Of a DNA stretch of 64,000 nucleotides, positions 47,369 through 56,849 are shown one piece after another. The stretch is from Oceanisphaera sp. IT1-181 (GTDB taxonomy: Bacteria > Pseudomonadota > Gammaproteobacteria > Enterobacterales > Aeromonadaceae). The stretch is taken from positions 1,111,001 to 1,175,000 of the forward strand of contig NZ_CP136856.1 of the NCBI RefSeq assembly GCF_033807535.1. Reading direction: 5' to 3'. Below the pieces are notes generated by a model that saw only the letters and a list, made by a program, of their open reading frames with translations, was not told the origin of the DNA and made no database searches. The first letter of the stretch is position 1; each line of letters begins with the position of its first letter. Made by a program: the position numbers and the translations under genes.

Positions 47369-49762
47369 TTACAAGTTTTCATAACGGTTCATATCCAGCA
47401 TACCTGCTTCTATGGGATTGGTTTCTTGCATGTAGCTGTGCATATCATGAAAGTAGAACCAAAAATCCGGATGGGTGCGACGGATCCCGTATTGGTCGGC
47501 CACAGTATGAAGTTCTTTGGCGTCTTGCATGGAGGTCAGGGCGCTAATGAAGTCTGCCAACTGCTCCTGCTTTACGTTGAAGATGAAGTTCGGGTAGCTG
47601 CTGATAATACCCGGTAACACGCTTAAGGTGTCGTTGTCTGGGCGCAGGCGTAAGTCTTCACCCAACAAAAAAGCCACGTTGCTGTGGTCGCGGTTATGGA
47701 TCAAGCTATACACCTGGCGCTCTTTAGGGTTCTCACCTTCGATGCGCAGCAAGGTGACTTCGGGTAACCACTTAATCACCGGTAACAGGCGCCCAGTAAA
47801 GCCAGTTAAACGTCGCAGTTGATCATCAATGCGCGCTTGTTGCTGCTCTAGCTGCGGCATTAATGGCAGTTGCTCGCCGATGGCGGCGTTGCAGTCTGCT
47901 TGCTGGCAACGGTTGAGCATATCTTGCGGGCCAGCTACGGCCGCCAACTGACTAAACACTTGTTGGCTAAAATCGACTAAGGTGCGCTTAGCATCCGTTT
48001 GAATGCGGCTTGGCGTGGTCTCATCTACGTCCGCATAGCTGGTAAAGAGCTTAATGCGGCCACTGTTATCATACCAACGGTGTAACAAGGTGTTACGTTG
48101 CTCTGGGGGTAAAAAGCGCAATAAGTTGGCTTCGGCGCCGTTGCGGATCAAGTCAAAGTAGAGGCGCGTTTTGGCTTGGTGCGACACACTGCCATAGACA
48201 TTAAAGTTAGCCACTAATGCATAGTAGGTACGCTCAAGCAGCGGATAGTCCATCACCCACATGGTGCTAGGAGTATCGCCTTGCCAACCTTTTATCACAC
48301 TGGCGCTGTCGTGATGGCGAAATACCGTGAGCAGCGCTTGGCTGTTATGACCGTCGCCGTCCCATAAGTGCTCCAGATCTGGCCCTTGTGGATACTGTTT
48401 GGCATAGGCTTTTTGACGATAGGTTAAGTAGCGATTTCTGTCGCTGCTGTAAGAAATCCAATCTGGGCCTAGGCTGAGTAAGTCTGAATTTAGGCCGGGC
48501 AGGGTGAGCCAGTCGCGCACCTTGGTTTGATGGTTGGGTTGGGTAATAAATAAGTCATGCTCGGGCGCTTGAAAGCTGACCCAAAACTGGTCGCGGATCA
48601 CGTCGGTGGCAATTTGGCCACGGCACACGGGGCCGCGAATAAACGAGCGCACAAAGTATTCTGCGTCATCGAGTAGAAACTGATAGCGGGCCTTGGGTGG
48701 AATTGCCGCGTAAGTGAAAAAGGGGTTGGCCGCATAATCCACATGATAATCGGGCAGCTTATTGATGGTCCAATCATCGGTAAAAAACAGCTGTTCGAGG
48801 TGATCTATTTTATCGCCATTTAGCGCATAGGTGATGTGCGTTTTATGGATACGACTTTCGAGACGCGGGCGCAATCGATAATAAAATTCATCGCCCGGTG
48901 AGTCGGTGGGCCGCTCGGTGGCGATCACTTCAATGGGTTGGCCGGTAGGCGTACGTGAACGTACAACTTCAAAAAAGGTGTCTTGATCCGGTGTTGATAG
49001 GTCACTGAAATACAGATGCGCTAAAAACCAGTGCTCATACAAATAGCGCGCCACCAATTGATGGCGAGGTGCATCACGGTTAAGCCAGCTTTCCCAACGT
49101 ATTTGTGCCCACTCTAAAGCAGGCGACAGTTGAATGCTTTGTTCGGGTACTTTGGCGCCTTGGCTTAGCCAGTCTTGTACCAATTGATATTCGGGGGGCG
49201 TTAACCCCGTGACCGCAAAAGGCATGCCCGCTTGAGGATGCTTGCTTGCAAAGTCATCAAACTCGCTCGCTTGGCTACATTGGTTGCGACGGGTAGGAGA
49301 GATGTTTAGGTCTTCGGGCAGACGTTGGTTGTCGCCCCAGGTGTTGCCTTGGCCTAATGCCAGCATGCGTAACATCAGTGAGGTTTGAGCATCGGGCTCA
49401 TCGAGTACGCTAAAAAAGCCGCGTGTGCGCCATGCGGACTCGCCATGAGCATCAAAATGCAGTCGGCTGGGCTTGGCATCTTTGGTACGTGCACCGTCGT
49501 AAACCGGCAGCTTGCTGGCACCGCGCACTAAACCTTCATTACTGGTGAGCTTGAGTTGGCAGGGCGCATCGTAGCAGGCATGGCAGGCAATGCATTTTTG
49601 CTCAAAAATAGGCTTAATGTCTTGCTCATAATCCACCGTGCTGGGTAAGGCGGTGAGCGTATTAGGTAAAGCGGCGAGCGTATTAGACCACGCGAGCGGG
49701 GCGAGAAAAATGCTCAACATGAGCCATGCAAGCAGCGCTAATCGCCGTGAAAGAGTGTTCAT
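47369..49762 (-). CDS. cti: Fatty acid cis/trans isomerase (Cti)
   Basis: A periplasmic heme c enzyme that converts cis double bonds of membrane fatty acids to trans, stiffening the membrane under solvent, heat or metal stress. 797 residues. Signal peptide at residues 1-26 (SRRLALLAWLMLSIFL region), then the heme motif CIACH at 57-61 with further Cys at 63 and 68. The remaining domain matches the large Cti family (~750-800). A tandem NTL.ALP repeat after the signal peptide is visible in the DNA. It stands alone and is divergent from a DUF1496 gene. Confidence 0.92.
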   Translation of the reverse strand: MNTLSRRLALLAWLMLSIFLAPLAWSNTLAALPNTLTALPSTVDYEQDIKPIFEQKCIACHACYDAPCQLKLTSNEGLVRGASKLPVYDGARTKDAKPSRLHFDAHGESAWRTRGFFSVLDEPDAQTSLMLRMLALGQGNTWGDNQRLPEDLNISPTRRNQCSQASEFDDFASKHPQAGMPFAVTGLTPPEYQLVQDWLSQGAKVPEQSIQLSPALEWAQIRWESWLNRDAPRHQLVARYLYEHWFLAHLYFSDLSTPDQDTFFEVVRSRTPTGQPIEVIATERPTDSPGDEFYYRLRPRLESRIHKTHITYALNGDKIDHLEQLFFTDDWTINKLPDYHVDYAANPFFTYAAIPPKARYQFLLDDAEYFVRSFIRGPVCRGQIATDVIRDQFWVSFQAPEHDLFITQPNHQTKVRDWLTLPGLNSDLLSLGPDWISYSSDRNRYLTYRQKAYAKQYPQGPDLEHLWDGDGHNSQALLTVFRHHDSASVIKGWQGDTPSTMWVMDYPLLERTYYALVANFNVYGSVSHQAKTRLYFDLIRNGAEANLLRFLPPEQRNTLLHRWYDNSGRIKLFTSYADVDETTPSRIQTDAKRTLVDFSQQVFSQLAAVAGPQDMLNRCQQADCNAAIGEQLPLMPQLEQQQARIDDQLRRLTGFTGRLLPVIKWLPEVTLLRIEGENPKERQVYSLIHNRDHSNVAFLLGEDLRLRPDNDTLSVLPGIISSYPNFIFNVKQEQLADFISALTSMQDAKELHTVADQYGIRRTHPDFWFYFHDMHSYMQETNPIEAGMLDMNRYENL

Positions 49763-49834
49763 TATTATACCTTATCTTATGTTTCTAATAGGGTGGTAAC
49801 ATGGGACTCGCTTAAGGTAAAGAGGAGCAAGACC

Positions 49835-50116
49835 ATGATGAGACTGACCATTGGTTTTTTACTGCTGGGTTCAACGGCGGTGTTCGCCGCACCACATATT
49901 ATCCACACTCCACCTGCCTTGGAGCTGAATGTGAATTCAGACTTAGCGCCGGCCTGCTTTTATGCGGACCAGCGCTACTCTAAGGGCGCTATCATCGAAA
50001 TGGCGAAGCAGCCGTATATCTGTGAAGGAGAAAAGTCCTTTGAGCAAAATGGCCGGTTAAGTTGGCAGCCGTTCCCGCTGAGTGTACAGATAGAGCAGAA
50101 GCTGACCATACCTTAA
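49835..50116 (+). CDS. DUF1496-like small exported protein
   Basis: 93 residues from the ATG at 49835, chosen because AGAGGAGC lies just upstream (the frame itself extends 14 codons further). N-terminal signal peptide (cleavage near FAA-PH, about residue 18), then the DUF1496-like part: ACFYADQRYSKGAII followed by PYICEGEKSFEQNGRLSW, with two Cys that could form a disulfide. Function is unknown. It is divergent from cti, sharing a 70-base gap. Confidence 0.75.
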   Translation: MMRLTIGFLLLGSTAVFAAPHIIHTPPALELNVNSDLAPACFYADQRYSKGAIIEMAKQPYICEGEKSFEQNGRLSWQPFPLSVQIEQKLTIP

Positions 50117-50276
50117 AGCCCAAGTGGATGTGTATGATGAAGGATCTTGACTAATATTACTCACATAGTTGATGCTGATAGTGAGACGGGTAGTTAAAAA
50201 GGTTAAACAGACAGTTAAACAGACAGTGATATGAGGTAGTGATACGAATACTAATGAATCACCATAGGAGCGCGTT

Positions 50277-50435
50277 ATGGATATTATTCGGGTTATTATT
50301 GCCATTTTATTGCCGCCGCTTGGCGTGTTTTTACAAGTGGGCTTGGGTAAGCACTTTTGGATTAATATTATCCTGACACTGCTGGGCTACATCCCAGGCA
50401 TAGTGCACGCGGTGTGGGTGATTGCTAAAAAGTGA
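50277..50435 (+). CDS. yqaE: YqaE/Pmp3-family membrane peptide
   Basis: A short gene of 52 residues: MDIIRVIIAILLPPLGVFLQ at the start and LGYIPGIVHAVWVIAKK at the end. The PPLGVF and IPGIIHA-type motifs and two hydrophobic helices identify the Pmp3/YqaE family, whose members help membranes under salt and cold stress. A good AGGAG site lies 7 bases upstream. The stop is 7 bases before the next gene, so the two are likely cotranscribed. Upstream is a 12-base tandem repeat (GTTAAACAGACA twice, 50202-50225). Confidence 0.9.
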   Translation: MDIIRVIIAILLPPLGVFLQVGLGKHFWINIILTLLGYIPGIVHAVWVIAKK

Positions 50436-50442
50436 GTCGCTA

Positions 50443-50832
50443 ATGAAGGCTAAATCCGCAAATCCCAATGCTGCAAACTCAAATGCAGTAAATAACGGTC
50501 ATGCTGCGACCAGTCAGCGATTGGCACGCTTAGCATGGATGCTCGACAGCTCTATCCGCTTACCGGGTGGCTTTAGAGTGGGATTAGACGGCATTATCGG
50601 CTTGATTCCGGGTATTGGTGATTTAATCGGGGCGGGTTTATCGTCTTATATTGTGGTGGAAGCCGCACGGCTCAAAGTGCCGTTTCGGGTGCTGGCGCGC
50701 ATGGGCTTGAATGTATTGATTGAACTGGTGGTCGGCATAGTGCCGATCTTCGGGGATATATTCGATTTTGCTTTTAAAGCCAACCTGCGCAATGTGCGGT
50801 TGTTGAATGAGTATTTAAGCAAAAACGCGTGA
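50443..50832 (+). CDS. DUF4112 membrane protein
   Basis: 129 residues from the ATG at 50443. An Asn/Ala/Ser-rich start (about 30 residues) is followed by the DUF4112 core: LAWMLDSSIRLPGGFRVGLDG, then LIPGIGDLIGAGLSSYIV and GIVPIFGDIFDFAFKAN. The two GxGD/FGD-like turns and hydrophobic helices are typical. Function is unknown. It directly follows yqaE, so a shared membrane role is possible. Confidence 0.88.
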   Translation: MKAKSANPNAANSNAVNNGHAATSQRLARLAWMLDSSIRLPGGFRVGLDGIIGLIPGIGDLIGAGLSSYIVVEAARLKVPFRVLARMGLNVLIELVVGIVPIFGDIFDFAFKANLRNVRLLNEYLSKNA

Positions 50833-50883
50833 AGGGTAAAGAGAACGTAACAACCCAAACCTAAAAGTGAAAAACATATTTTT

Positions 50884-51015
50884 GCCACGGAATACACGGA
50901 AGAACACGGACGTAGAACAACAATACACATCTATTATAAGGTCTTAACTACTCAAGATTATCCGTTAGTCTTTATTTACTTTCACTTTTCTGTGTTGTTC
51001 CGTGTATTCCGTGGC
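50884..51015. repeat. CCACGGAA-bounded inverted-repeat element, copy 2
   Basis: The left end is GCCACGGAATACACGGAA (50884 on). The right end (to 51015) is its near complement TTCCGTGTATTCCGTGGC. The ends match those of 6005-6141 closely; the interiors differ. It lies between convergent DUF4112 and yfaE. Confidence 0.68.
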
Positions 51016-51048
51016 GAGAGGCTCTTTAGTTTTTAAGTCGAGAGTTAA

Positions 51049-51321
51049 TTAAGCTTGTTTCTTGATTGCTTCGGCATCGATGTCTAGTACTACTTCACCT
51101 TCAGGGCGAGCGCAGCAGGGCAAGACTTCGCCGGCGGCGATAAAGGCGAGCGGGGTGCTTTGATAGCTGACTTCGCCACTGATAAGAGTGGTACGACAGG
51201 ATCCGCAATAGCCGCCACGGCATTGGTATTCTACCGCGTGGCCGGTGCGCTCTAAGCCAGCGAGCAGGCTTTCACCTGCTCGCAACTCAAAACTTAATGC
51301 TTGGGTCGTGACTCTACTCAC
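51049..51321 (-). CDS. yfaE: YfaE, 2Fe-2S ferredoxin for ribonucleotide reductase
   Basis: A plant-type 2Fe-2S ferredoxin that helps rebuild the diferric tyrosyl cofactor of NrdB. 90 residues. Cluster ligands are in [11 protein letters not shown] and the later LPCCARP. It overlaps nrdB by 4 bases and follows nrdAB as in E. coli. Confidence 0.93.
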   Translation of the reverse strand: MSRVTTQALSFELRAGESLLAGLERTGHAVEYQCRGGYCGSCRTTLISGEVSYQSTPLAFIAAGEVLPCCARPEGEVVLDIDAEAIKKQA

Positions 51322-52451
51322 AGCTCAAAATCACCTAGGTCGTCATGGTTCATTTGCGAGTCAATTTGGCCGATCAAGTAAGAGCTGATCTCGACTTCTT
51401 GCGGCGCTACCTGCACGTTATCAGAAGATAACCAGGCATTGATCCACGGAATTGGATTTTGCTTGGCGTTAGGGAACGCCGGCGTTAGGCCCACGGCTGT
51501 CATGCGCAGGTTAGTGATGTATTCCACATACTGACACAGAATATCTTTGTTCAGGCCAATCATAGAGCCGTCTTTAAACAAATATTCCGCCCACTCTTTT
51601 TCTTGAATGGCCGCGTCGCGGAACAGCTCAAAACATTGCTGCTCACACTCTTGGGCGATTTGCGCCATTTCTGGATCGTCTTCACCGCTGCGCAAAATAT
51701 TGATCATGTGCTGAGTGCCCGTTAAGTGCAGCGCTTCGTCACGGGCGATCAATTTGATGATTTTGGCGTTACCTTCCATCAGCTCGCGCTCGGCAAAGGC
51801 AAACGAACAAGCAAAGCTGACGTAAAAACGGATCGCTTCCAAGATGTTGACGCTCATCAAGCACAAGTAGAGCTTCTTCTTCAACTCATAGCGGTTGATA
51901 TCAACAAGCTTGCCTCTGTGCTCTTGCTTACCTTCACCAAACAAATGATAGAGGCTGGTGTAGCGGATCAAGTCGTCATAGTAACCGGCAATGTCGGCGG
52001 CGCGTCTGAGGATTTCTTCGTTGGCCACTATGTCGTCAAACACTATGCCGGGATCGTTCACGATATTACGAATAATATGCGTGTAAGAGCGCGAGTGAAT
52101 GGTCTCAGAGAAGGTCCAGGTTTCAATCCAGGTCTCAAGCTCAGGCAACGACACAATCGGCAGCAACGCCACGTTAGGGCTGCGGCCTTGAATGGAGTCG
52201 AGCAGAGTTTGATATTTCAGGTTGCTGATGAAAATATGTTTTTCATGATCCGGCAGTGCCTGATAGTCGATACGGTCTTGAGACACGTCAACTTCTTCTG
52301 GGCGCCAGAAGAAAGAAAGCTGCTTTTCGATTAGCTTTTCAAAAATATCGTACTTTTGTTGGTCATAGCGGGCCACGTTCACGGAATTCCCGAGAAACAT
52401 CGGCTCTAACATATGATCATTTTGTAACTGACTAAAAGTTGTATAAGACAT
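51318..52451 (-). CDS. nrdB: Ribonucleotide reductase class Ia beta subunit
   Basis: Carries the diiron centre and tyrosyl radical. 377 residues (E. coli 376). Iron ligands include the [17 protein letters not shown] region, [26 protein letters not shown] and the tyrosyl-radical region around LGEGK... [11 protein letters not shown]. The C-terminal end ([10 protein letters not shown]) is the tail that binds NrdA. It lies 48 bases after nrdA. Confidence 0.98.
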   Translation of the reverse strand: MSYTTFSQLQNDHMLEPMFLGNSVNVARYDQQKYDIFEKLIEKQLSFFWRPEEVDVSQDRIDYQALPDHEKHIFISNLKYQTLLDSIQGRSPNVALLPIVSLPELETWIETWTFSETIHSRSYTHIIRNIVNDPGIVFDDIVANEEILRRAADIAGYYDDLIRYTSLYHLFGEGKQEHRGKLVDINRYELKKKLYLCLMSVNILEAIRFYVSFACSFAFAERELMEGNAKIIKLIARDEALHLTGTQHMINILRSGEDDPEMAQIAQECEQQCFELFRDAAIQEKEWAEYLFKDGSMIGLNKDILCQYVEYITNLRMTAVGLTPAFPNAKQNPIPWINAWLSSDNVQVAPQEVEISSYLIGQIDSQMNHDDLGDFEL

Positions 52452-52499
52452 GTCGTTCTTCCACGCAAAGGAAGGCGAGGATTAACCTCGCCTCACCCA

Positions 52500-54773
52500 T
52501 TAAATTTTACAAGCGCCACCGGCACAATCGTCTTCTTGCATATCATTTTGGGCGTCGGCCGCACCGTCACGCGTATTATGGTAATACAGCGTCTTTAAGC
52601 CGAACTTATACGCGGTGAGCAAGTCTTTTAATAGCTGCTTCATCGGCACTCGGCCCCCTTCAAAACGGGTCGGGTCGTAGCTGGTGTTAGCAGAGATAGC
52701 CTGATCGACAAACTTCTGCATCACGCCCACTAAATGTAAGTAACCGTCGTTAGAAGGCATTTGCCACAACAATTCATACTGATCTTTCAGCTCTGCGTAC
52801 TCAGGCACTACTTGCTTTAAGATGCCGTCTTTTGAGGCTTTCACCGATACCAAGCCGCGCGGTGGCTCAATGCCGTTAGTGGCATTGGAGATCTGGCTTG
52901 AGGTTTCTGACGGCATTAAGGCGGTCAGAGTACTGTTGCGCAAACCTTTGGTTTTAATCTCTTCGCGCAAGCCTTCCCAATCTAAATGCAGCGGCTCTTG
53001 GCAAAGCGCATCCAAGTCTTTCTTATAGGTGTCTATTGGCAAGATACCCTGGGAATAAGTGGTCTCATTAAAGGCAGGACAAGGACCAAACTCTTCCGCC
53101 AACTTCACTGACGCTTTCAGCAGATAATACTGAATCGCTTCAAAGGTGCGGTGGGTTAAGCCCAGCGCGCTACCATCGGAATACTTAACGCCATTTTTAG
53201 CCAAGTAGTAGGCGTAGTTGATCACACCTATGCCTAAGGTACGGCGATTCATGGAGCCATTTTGCGCGGCCAATAACGGGTAATCTTGATAATCGAGCAG
53301 GGCGTCCAGCGCACGCACGGCCAAATCTGCCAGCTCTTCCAGCTCGCTTAAGTCGTTAATGGCGCCCAAGTTAAAGGCCGACAACGTACACAGGGCAATT
53401 TCGCCCTCAGCGTCGTTCACGTCGGTCAGTGGCTTAGTTGGCAAGGCAATTTCTAAGCACAAGTTGCTTTGGCGAATTGGCGCTACCGTCGGGTCAAACG
53501 GGCTGTGAGTGTTGCAGTGATCCACGTGTTGAATGTAGATACGACCGGTGCCGGCGCGCTCTTGCATCATCAGTGAGAACAAATCCACGGCCTTTACGGT
53601 GCGCTTGCGAATACTGGAGTCTTGCTCGTACTGTTCGTACAGCTTTTCAAACTTAGGCTGATCTTCAAAGAAGGCGTCGTACAGGCCGGGCACGTCGGAC
53701 GGCGAGAACAAGGTAATGTCGCCGCCTTTAATCAAACGATGGTACATCAGGCGGTTAATTTGCACGCCGTAGTCCATGTGGCGCACGCGGTTTTCTTCCA
53801 CGCCGCGATTGTTTTTCAATACCAGCAGTGATTCAACTTCTAAGTGCCACATCGGGTAGAACAAGGTGGCCGCACCGCCGCGCACGCCGCCCTGAGAGCA
53901 GCATTTAACGGCCGTTTGAAAGTGCTTATAAAACGGAATACAACCGGTGTGAAACGCTTCACCACCACGAATGGGGCTACCAAGCGCACGAATGCGCCCG
54001 GCGTTAATGCCAATGCCCGCACGCTGAGACACGTAGCGCACGATGGCGCTAGAAGTCGCGTTGATAGAATCAAGGCTGTCACCACATTCGATCAGTACGC
54101 AAGAGCTGAACTGACGAGTTGGGGTGCGCACGCCGGCCATAATAGGCGTGGGTAACGACACTTTAAATTGAGAAGCCGCATCGTAAAAACGCGTGACATA
54201 ATCCAGGCGCGTTTCTTTTGGGTACTTAGAGAACAAGCAGGCGGCCACCAGCATATATAAGAACTGTGGGCTTTCGTAAATGTCGCCATTAATGCGGTTT
54301 TGTACCAGATATTTGCCTTCTAACTGCTTCACTGCTGCATAAGAGAAGGTCAGGTCGCGGTCGTGATCGATGTAGTTATTTAAGGCGTTAAATTCGTCAC
54401 GGCTGTAGTCGGCCAAAATATGTTGGTCGTATTTACCGGATTCGGTCAGGCGCGTGACATGATCATAAAGATGCGGTGGCGTAAAACGGCCATAGGCTTT
54501 TTTACGCAAATGGAACACCGCGAGGCGGGCGGCCAAATACTGGTAGTCAGGCGTCTCTTCCGAGATTAAGTCGGCGGCGGCCTTGATGATGGTCTCATGA
54601 ATGTCTTCGGTACGGATACCGTCATAAAACTGAATGTGCGAGCGCAGTTCTACTTGAGAAACGGAGACGTTATCCAAGCCTTCTGCTGCCCAATCGAGTA
54701 CACGATGGATCTTATCCAGATCGATCGGTTCTTTGGCGCCTGAACGCTTGGTGACCAGCAGACTTTTATTCAT
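52500..54773 (-). CDS. nrdA: Ribonucleotide reductase class Ia alpha subunit
   Basis: The catalytic subunit that reduces ribonucleoside diphosphates. 757 residues (E. coli 761). An N-terminal ATP-cone allosteric domain (residues 1-90) is followed by the catalytic barrel with SSCVLIECGDSLDSI, the NLCLEI and LCTLSAFNLGAI motifs, and a redox-active Cys pair at residues 750 and 755 (CAGGACKI). The control region upstream carries NrdR boxes and a DnaA box. It is the first gene of nrdA-nrdB-yfaE. Confidence 0.98.
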   Translation of the reverse strand: MNKSLLVTKRSGAKEPIDLDKIHRVLDWAAEGLDNVSVSQVELRSHIQFYDGIRTEDIHETIIKAAADLISEETPDYQYLAARLAVFHLRKKAYGRFTPPHLYDHVTRLTESGKYDQHILADYSRDEFNALNNYIDHDRDLTFSYAAVKQLEGKYLVQNRINGDIYESPQFLYMLVAACLFSKYPKETRLDYVTRFYDAASQFKVSLPTPIMAGVRTPTRQFSSCVLIECGDSLDSINATSSAIVRYVSQRAGIGINAGRIRALGSPIRGGEAFHTGCIPFYKHFQTAVKCCSQGGVRGGAATLFYPMWHLEVESLLVLKNNRGVEENRVRHMDYGVQINRLMYHRLIKGGDITLFSPSDVPGLYDAFFEDQPKFEKLYEQYEQDSSIRKRTVKAVDLFSLMMQERAGTGRIYIQHVDHCNTHSPFDPTVAPIRQSNLCLEIALPTKPLTDVNDAEGEIALCTLSAFNLGAINDLSELEELADLAVRALDALLDYQDYPLLAAQNGSMNRRTLGIGVINYAYYLAKNGVKYSDGSALGLTHRTFEAIQYYLLKASVKLAEEFGPCPAFNETTYSQGILPIDTYKKDLDALCQEPLHLDWEGLREEIKTKGLRNSTLTALMPSETSSQISNATNGIEPPRGLVSVKASKDGILKQVVPEYAELKDQYELLWQMPSNDGYLHLVGVMQKFVDQAISANTSYDPTRFEGGRVPMKQLLKDLLTAYKFGLKTLYYHNTRDGAADAQNDMQEDDCAGGACKI

Positions 54774-54856
54774 GAGTTAGAGATTCTCCGTGATTTTCTA
54801 GTAGGTAGTACGCGGTCTTTAAAGGCTCAAGGCCAGACATGCGGATAAAATCAAAG

Positions 54857-54936
54857 GCACTATATAATGTGTTTGATTTTCAGTAGAAGCACTACATCTA
54901 GTTATGTGGGTTGGTGACAAGCACAATATAGAGTGT
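54857..54936 (-). promoter_or_regulatory. Three NrdR-like boxes upstream of nrdA
   Basis: The NrdR consensus is approximately acaCwAtATaTwGtgt. Matches: GCACTATATAATGTGT (54857-54872, about 14 of 16), GCACTACATCTAGTTA (54889-54904, about 11 of 16) and GCACAATATAGAGTGT (54921-54936, about 14 of 16). Starts are 32 bases apart each time, three helical turns, the spacing known for NrdR pairs. The middle copy is weakest. Confidence 0.78.
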
Positions 54937-54974
54937 TGTAGACATTTTCTCAAGGGACCCAAATTAGCTGACCC

Positions 54975-54983
54975 TGTGGATAA
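54975..54983 (-). promoter_or_regulatory. DnaA box upstream of nrdA
   Basis: TTATCCACA on the minus strand (TGTGGATAA on plus), a perfect consensus DnaA box about 200 bases before the nrdA start. In E. coli DnaA acts on nrdAB as well. It is a single 9-mer, so chance occurrence is not excluded. Confidence 0.65.
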
Positions 54984-55012
54984 TCTGTGTTTAGCGGCGT
55001 GTGAGTTTGTGG

Positions 55013-55051
55013 TCGCTAACGCCTATCCCTTGAGGAGGCTGGCGTTAGCGA
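55013..55051. repeat. 11-base inverted repeat in nrdA upstream region
   Basis: TCGCTAACGCC and GGCGTTAGCGA arms, perfectly complementary around 17 bases. No T run follows on either strand within a few bases, so it does not look like a simple terminator. Confidence 0.55.
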
Positions 55052-55137
55052 TTCGCTGGCGTTTTTATGCACGGCTCTAAAGATTTTTAAAAATAATTGG
55101 CTTGCAAAAACCGCTTTTTAGGAATTTGTTGCTTCTT

Positions 55138-55824
55138 TCAGCGCTTCACATCTACGGCATCTTTTAGCCAATTAAACAAGCTTAAAACGGTAGGGGTTTG
55201 ATGATCCGCTTGCCAGTTATTGGGGTCTTCACCGGCCGAGATATAACCCCAAATAGCGGCGATGGTGGTCATGCCCGCGGCGCGCCCGGCTTCAATGTCG
55301 CGTTTATGATCACCTATATAGACGCACTGCTGGGGTGCCATCACTAATCGTTCGGCGGCAAACAGCAAGGGCGCAGGATGGGGTTTTTTAAAAACCAGCG
55401 TATCTGAGCTAACGGTAACGCGACAATTATCAAACAGGGGTAACTCGGCCAATAACGGTACAGTGAGCGCCGAGGGCTTATTGGTGACGATACCCCACGG
55501 AATATCATACCGATTGAGCCAATCGAGTAGCTCGGGCACGCCCTCATAAGGACGGGTGTGGTGGCACAAGTTTTGACCATAAAAGGCCAGCATTTGGCCG
55601 CGCAACACTTCAATGCCGTGTTGCTCGATTAAGGCTTCGTCAATGCCGGCTCTTAATAGCGCATAAGAGCCGTCTGAGGTGGTGCATTGCAGTACGTCAT
55701 CTGACAAGGTCGGCAAGCCGAGGCTGGCGATCACATGGTTGGCCGCCGCGCCCATGTCGCCGGCGGTGTCGAGCAAGGTGCCGTCTAAATCAAACAGTAC
55801 CCCTTTAATGCTCATCTTGGTCAT
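55138..55824 (-). CDS. HAD-family phosphatase (Gph/MupP-like)
   Basis: A 228-residue HAD-IA phosphatase. Motif I is [12 protein letters not shown] (with the nucleophile Asp), motif II is in GIVTNKP, and motif III/IV is [15 protein letters not shown] with [34 protein letters not shown] segment resembles MupP (N-acetylmuramate 6-phosphate phosphatase of cell-wall recycling), and in Pseudomonas that gene neighbours ubiG, as here. Phosphoglycolate phosphatase is the alternative. It overlaps the ubiG end by 20 bases; an in-frame ATG three codons on (55815) is an alternative start. Confidence 0.8.
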   Translation of the reverse strand: MTKMSIKGVLFDLDGTLLDTAGDMGAAANHVIASLGLPTLSDDVLQCTTSDGSYALLRAGIDEALIEQHGIEVLRGQMLAFYGQNLCHHTRPYEGVPELLDWLNRYDIPWGIVTNKPSALTVPLLAELPLFDNCRVTVSSDTLVFKKPHPAPLLFAAERLVMAPQQCVYIGDHKRDIEAGRAAGMTTIAAIWGYISAGEDPNNWQADHQTPTVLSLFNWLKDAVDVKR

Positions 55825-56590
55825 CGCTTTTTTCTACCATACTGTCAGCGGCTTTATTCTCTAAGCGCTGTGTGTTCAAAACAGCGTCCGTAGCCACGGG
55901 CTTAACCGCATGCACCATGTAGTTGACGTCGGCATCACGACTTAACTTAAAGTCGCCACTGAGTGGGCGATAGACCACGCCTGAGATGTCTTTCACGATT
56001 AAGCCGGCGGCTTCTATATAGCGGCACAGCTCGGCAGGGGTAATAAACTTCTTATGATCGTGGGTGCCTTTGGGCACCATCTTAAAAATATGCTCGGCGG
56101 CGGCGATCATCATCAACCAGGCTTTAGGGTTGCGATTAATGGTGGAGAACACCAAAGTCGCGCCCGGTTTGGCCAAATCTGCACAGGCTTGCACCACTGA
56201 GGCTGGCGAGGGCACATGCTCCAGCATCTCCATGCAGGTGACCACGTCAAACTGTTCGGGCAGCTCAACCGCTAATTGCTCGGCGGTGCCTTGACGATAA
56301 TTCACACTTACGCCCGTTTCCAGTGCATGCAAGCGCGCCACGGCCAAGGGCTCTTTGCCCATGTCCACACCCGTCACCTCTGCGCCGTCGCGGGCCATGC
56401 TTTCACTTAAAATGCCGCCACCACAGCCAATGTCGATAACCTGTTTACCAAATAAACCACCGGCGTTATCGGCAATCCAGCTTAAGCGCAGTGGGTTGAG
56501 TTGGTGTAGCGGTTTAAAGTCGCCGTCTAAGTCCCACCAGCGGGAAGCCATGGCATCAAATTTTTCAATTTCTTGTTGATCTACATTCAT
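55805..56590 (-). CDS. ubiG: UbiG, ubiquinone O-methyltransferase
   Basis: SAM-dependent O-methyltransferase used twice in ubiquinone synthesis. 261 residues from the ATG at 56590; the frame reads further upstream, but the extra N terminus is a low-complexity [12 protein letters not shown] from a repeat (AAATAAAAAGTG twice) and is not part of the family. The SAM-binding motif [15 protein letters not shown] is followed by the acidic strand end [20 protein letters not shown] is also conserved. It is followed by the overlapping phosphatase and is divergent from gyrA. Confidence 0.95.
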   Translation of the reverse strand: MNVDQQEIEKFDAMASRWWDLDGDFKPLHQLNPLRLSWIADNAGGLFGKQVIDIGCGGGILSESMARDGAEVTGVDMGKEPLAVARLHALETGVSVNYRQGTAEQLAVELPEQFDVVTCMEMLEHVPSPASVVQACADLAKPGATLVFSTINRNPKAWLMMIAAAEHIFKMVPKGTHDHKKFITPAELCRYIEAAGLIVKDISGVVYRPLSGDFKLSRDADVNYMVHAVKPVATDAVLNTQRLENKAADSMVEKSDDQDEH

Positions 56591-56849
56591 GGACGGCGCC
56601 TCTATTGCGAATGAAATAAAAAGTGAAATAAAAAGAGAAATGAAAATGCGAGCGGCCATTATAGTCAAGCAGATGCTCGCTACTAGACCCTAAGGCACTT
56701 TACTACGGCTAAGCTACCTACCCTCTCGACCCTAATGCGAATTCCTAGTGCGCTTGTGTGCGCCTTATATGCTCCCTGAGCATATTTGTATGGTAGAATG
56801 GCGCGTTATTTATTGCGATATCAACAATAAACTGGGGACAAGACTTGCT

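Larger units (their letters stand above)
54774..55137. other. nrdA upstream region
   Basis: 364 bases between nrdA and the upstream HAD phosphatase. It contains three NrdR-like boxes (54857-54936), a DnaA box (54975-54983) and an 11-base inverted repeat (55013-55051). No ORF is supported. Confidence 0.65.

Noticed and set aside
50202..50225. 12-base tandem repeat GTTAAACAGACA as a CRISPR or regulator array
   Set aside because: Only two units and no spacers; likely slippage.
55013..55051. Terminator of the HAD phosphatase
   Set aside because: The stem is good but no T run follows on the minus strand.
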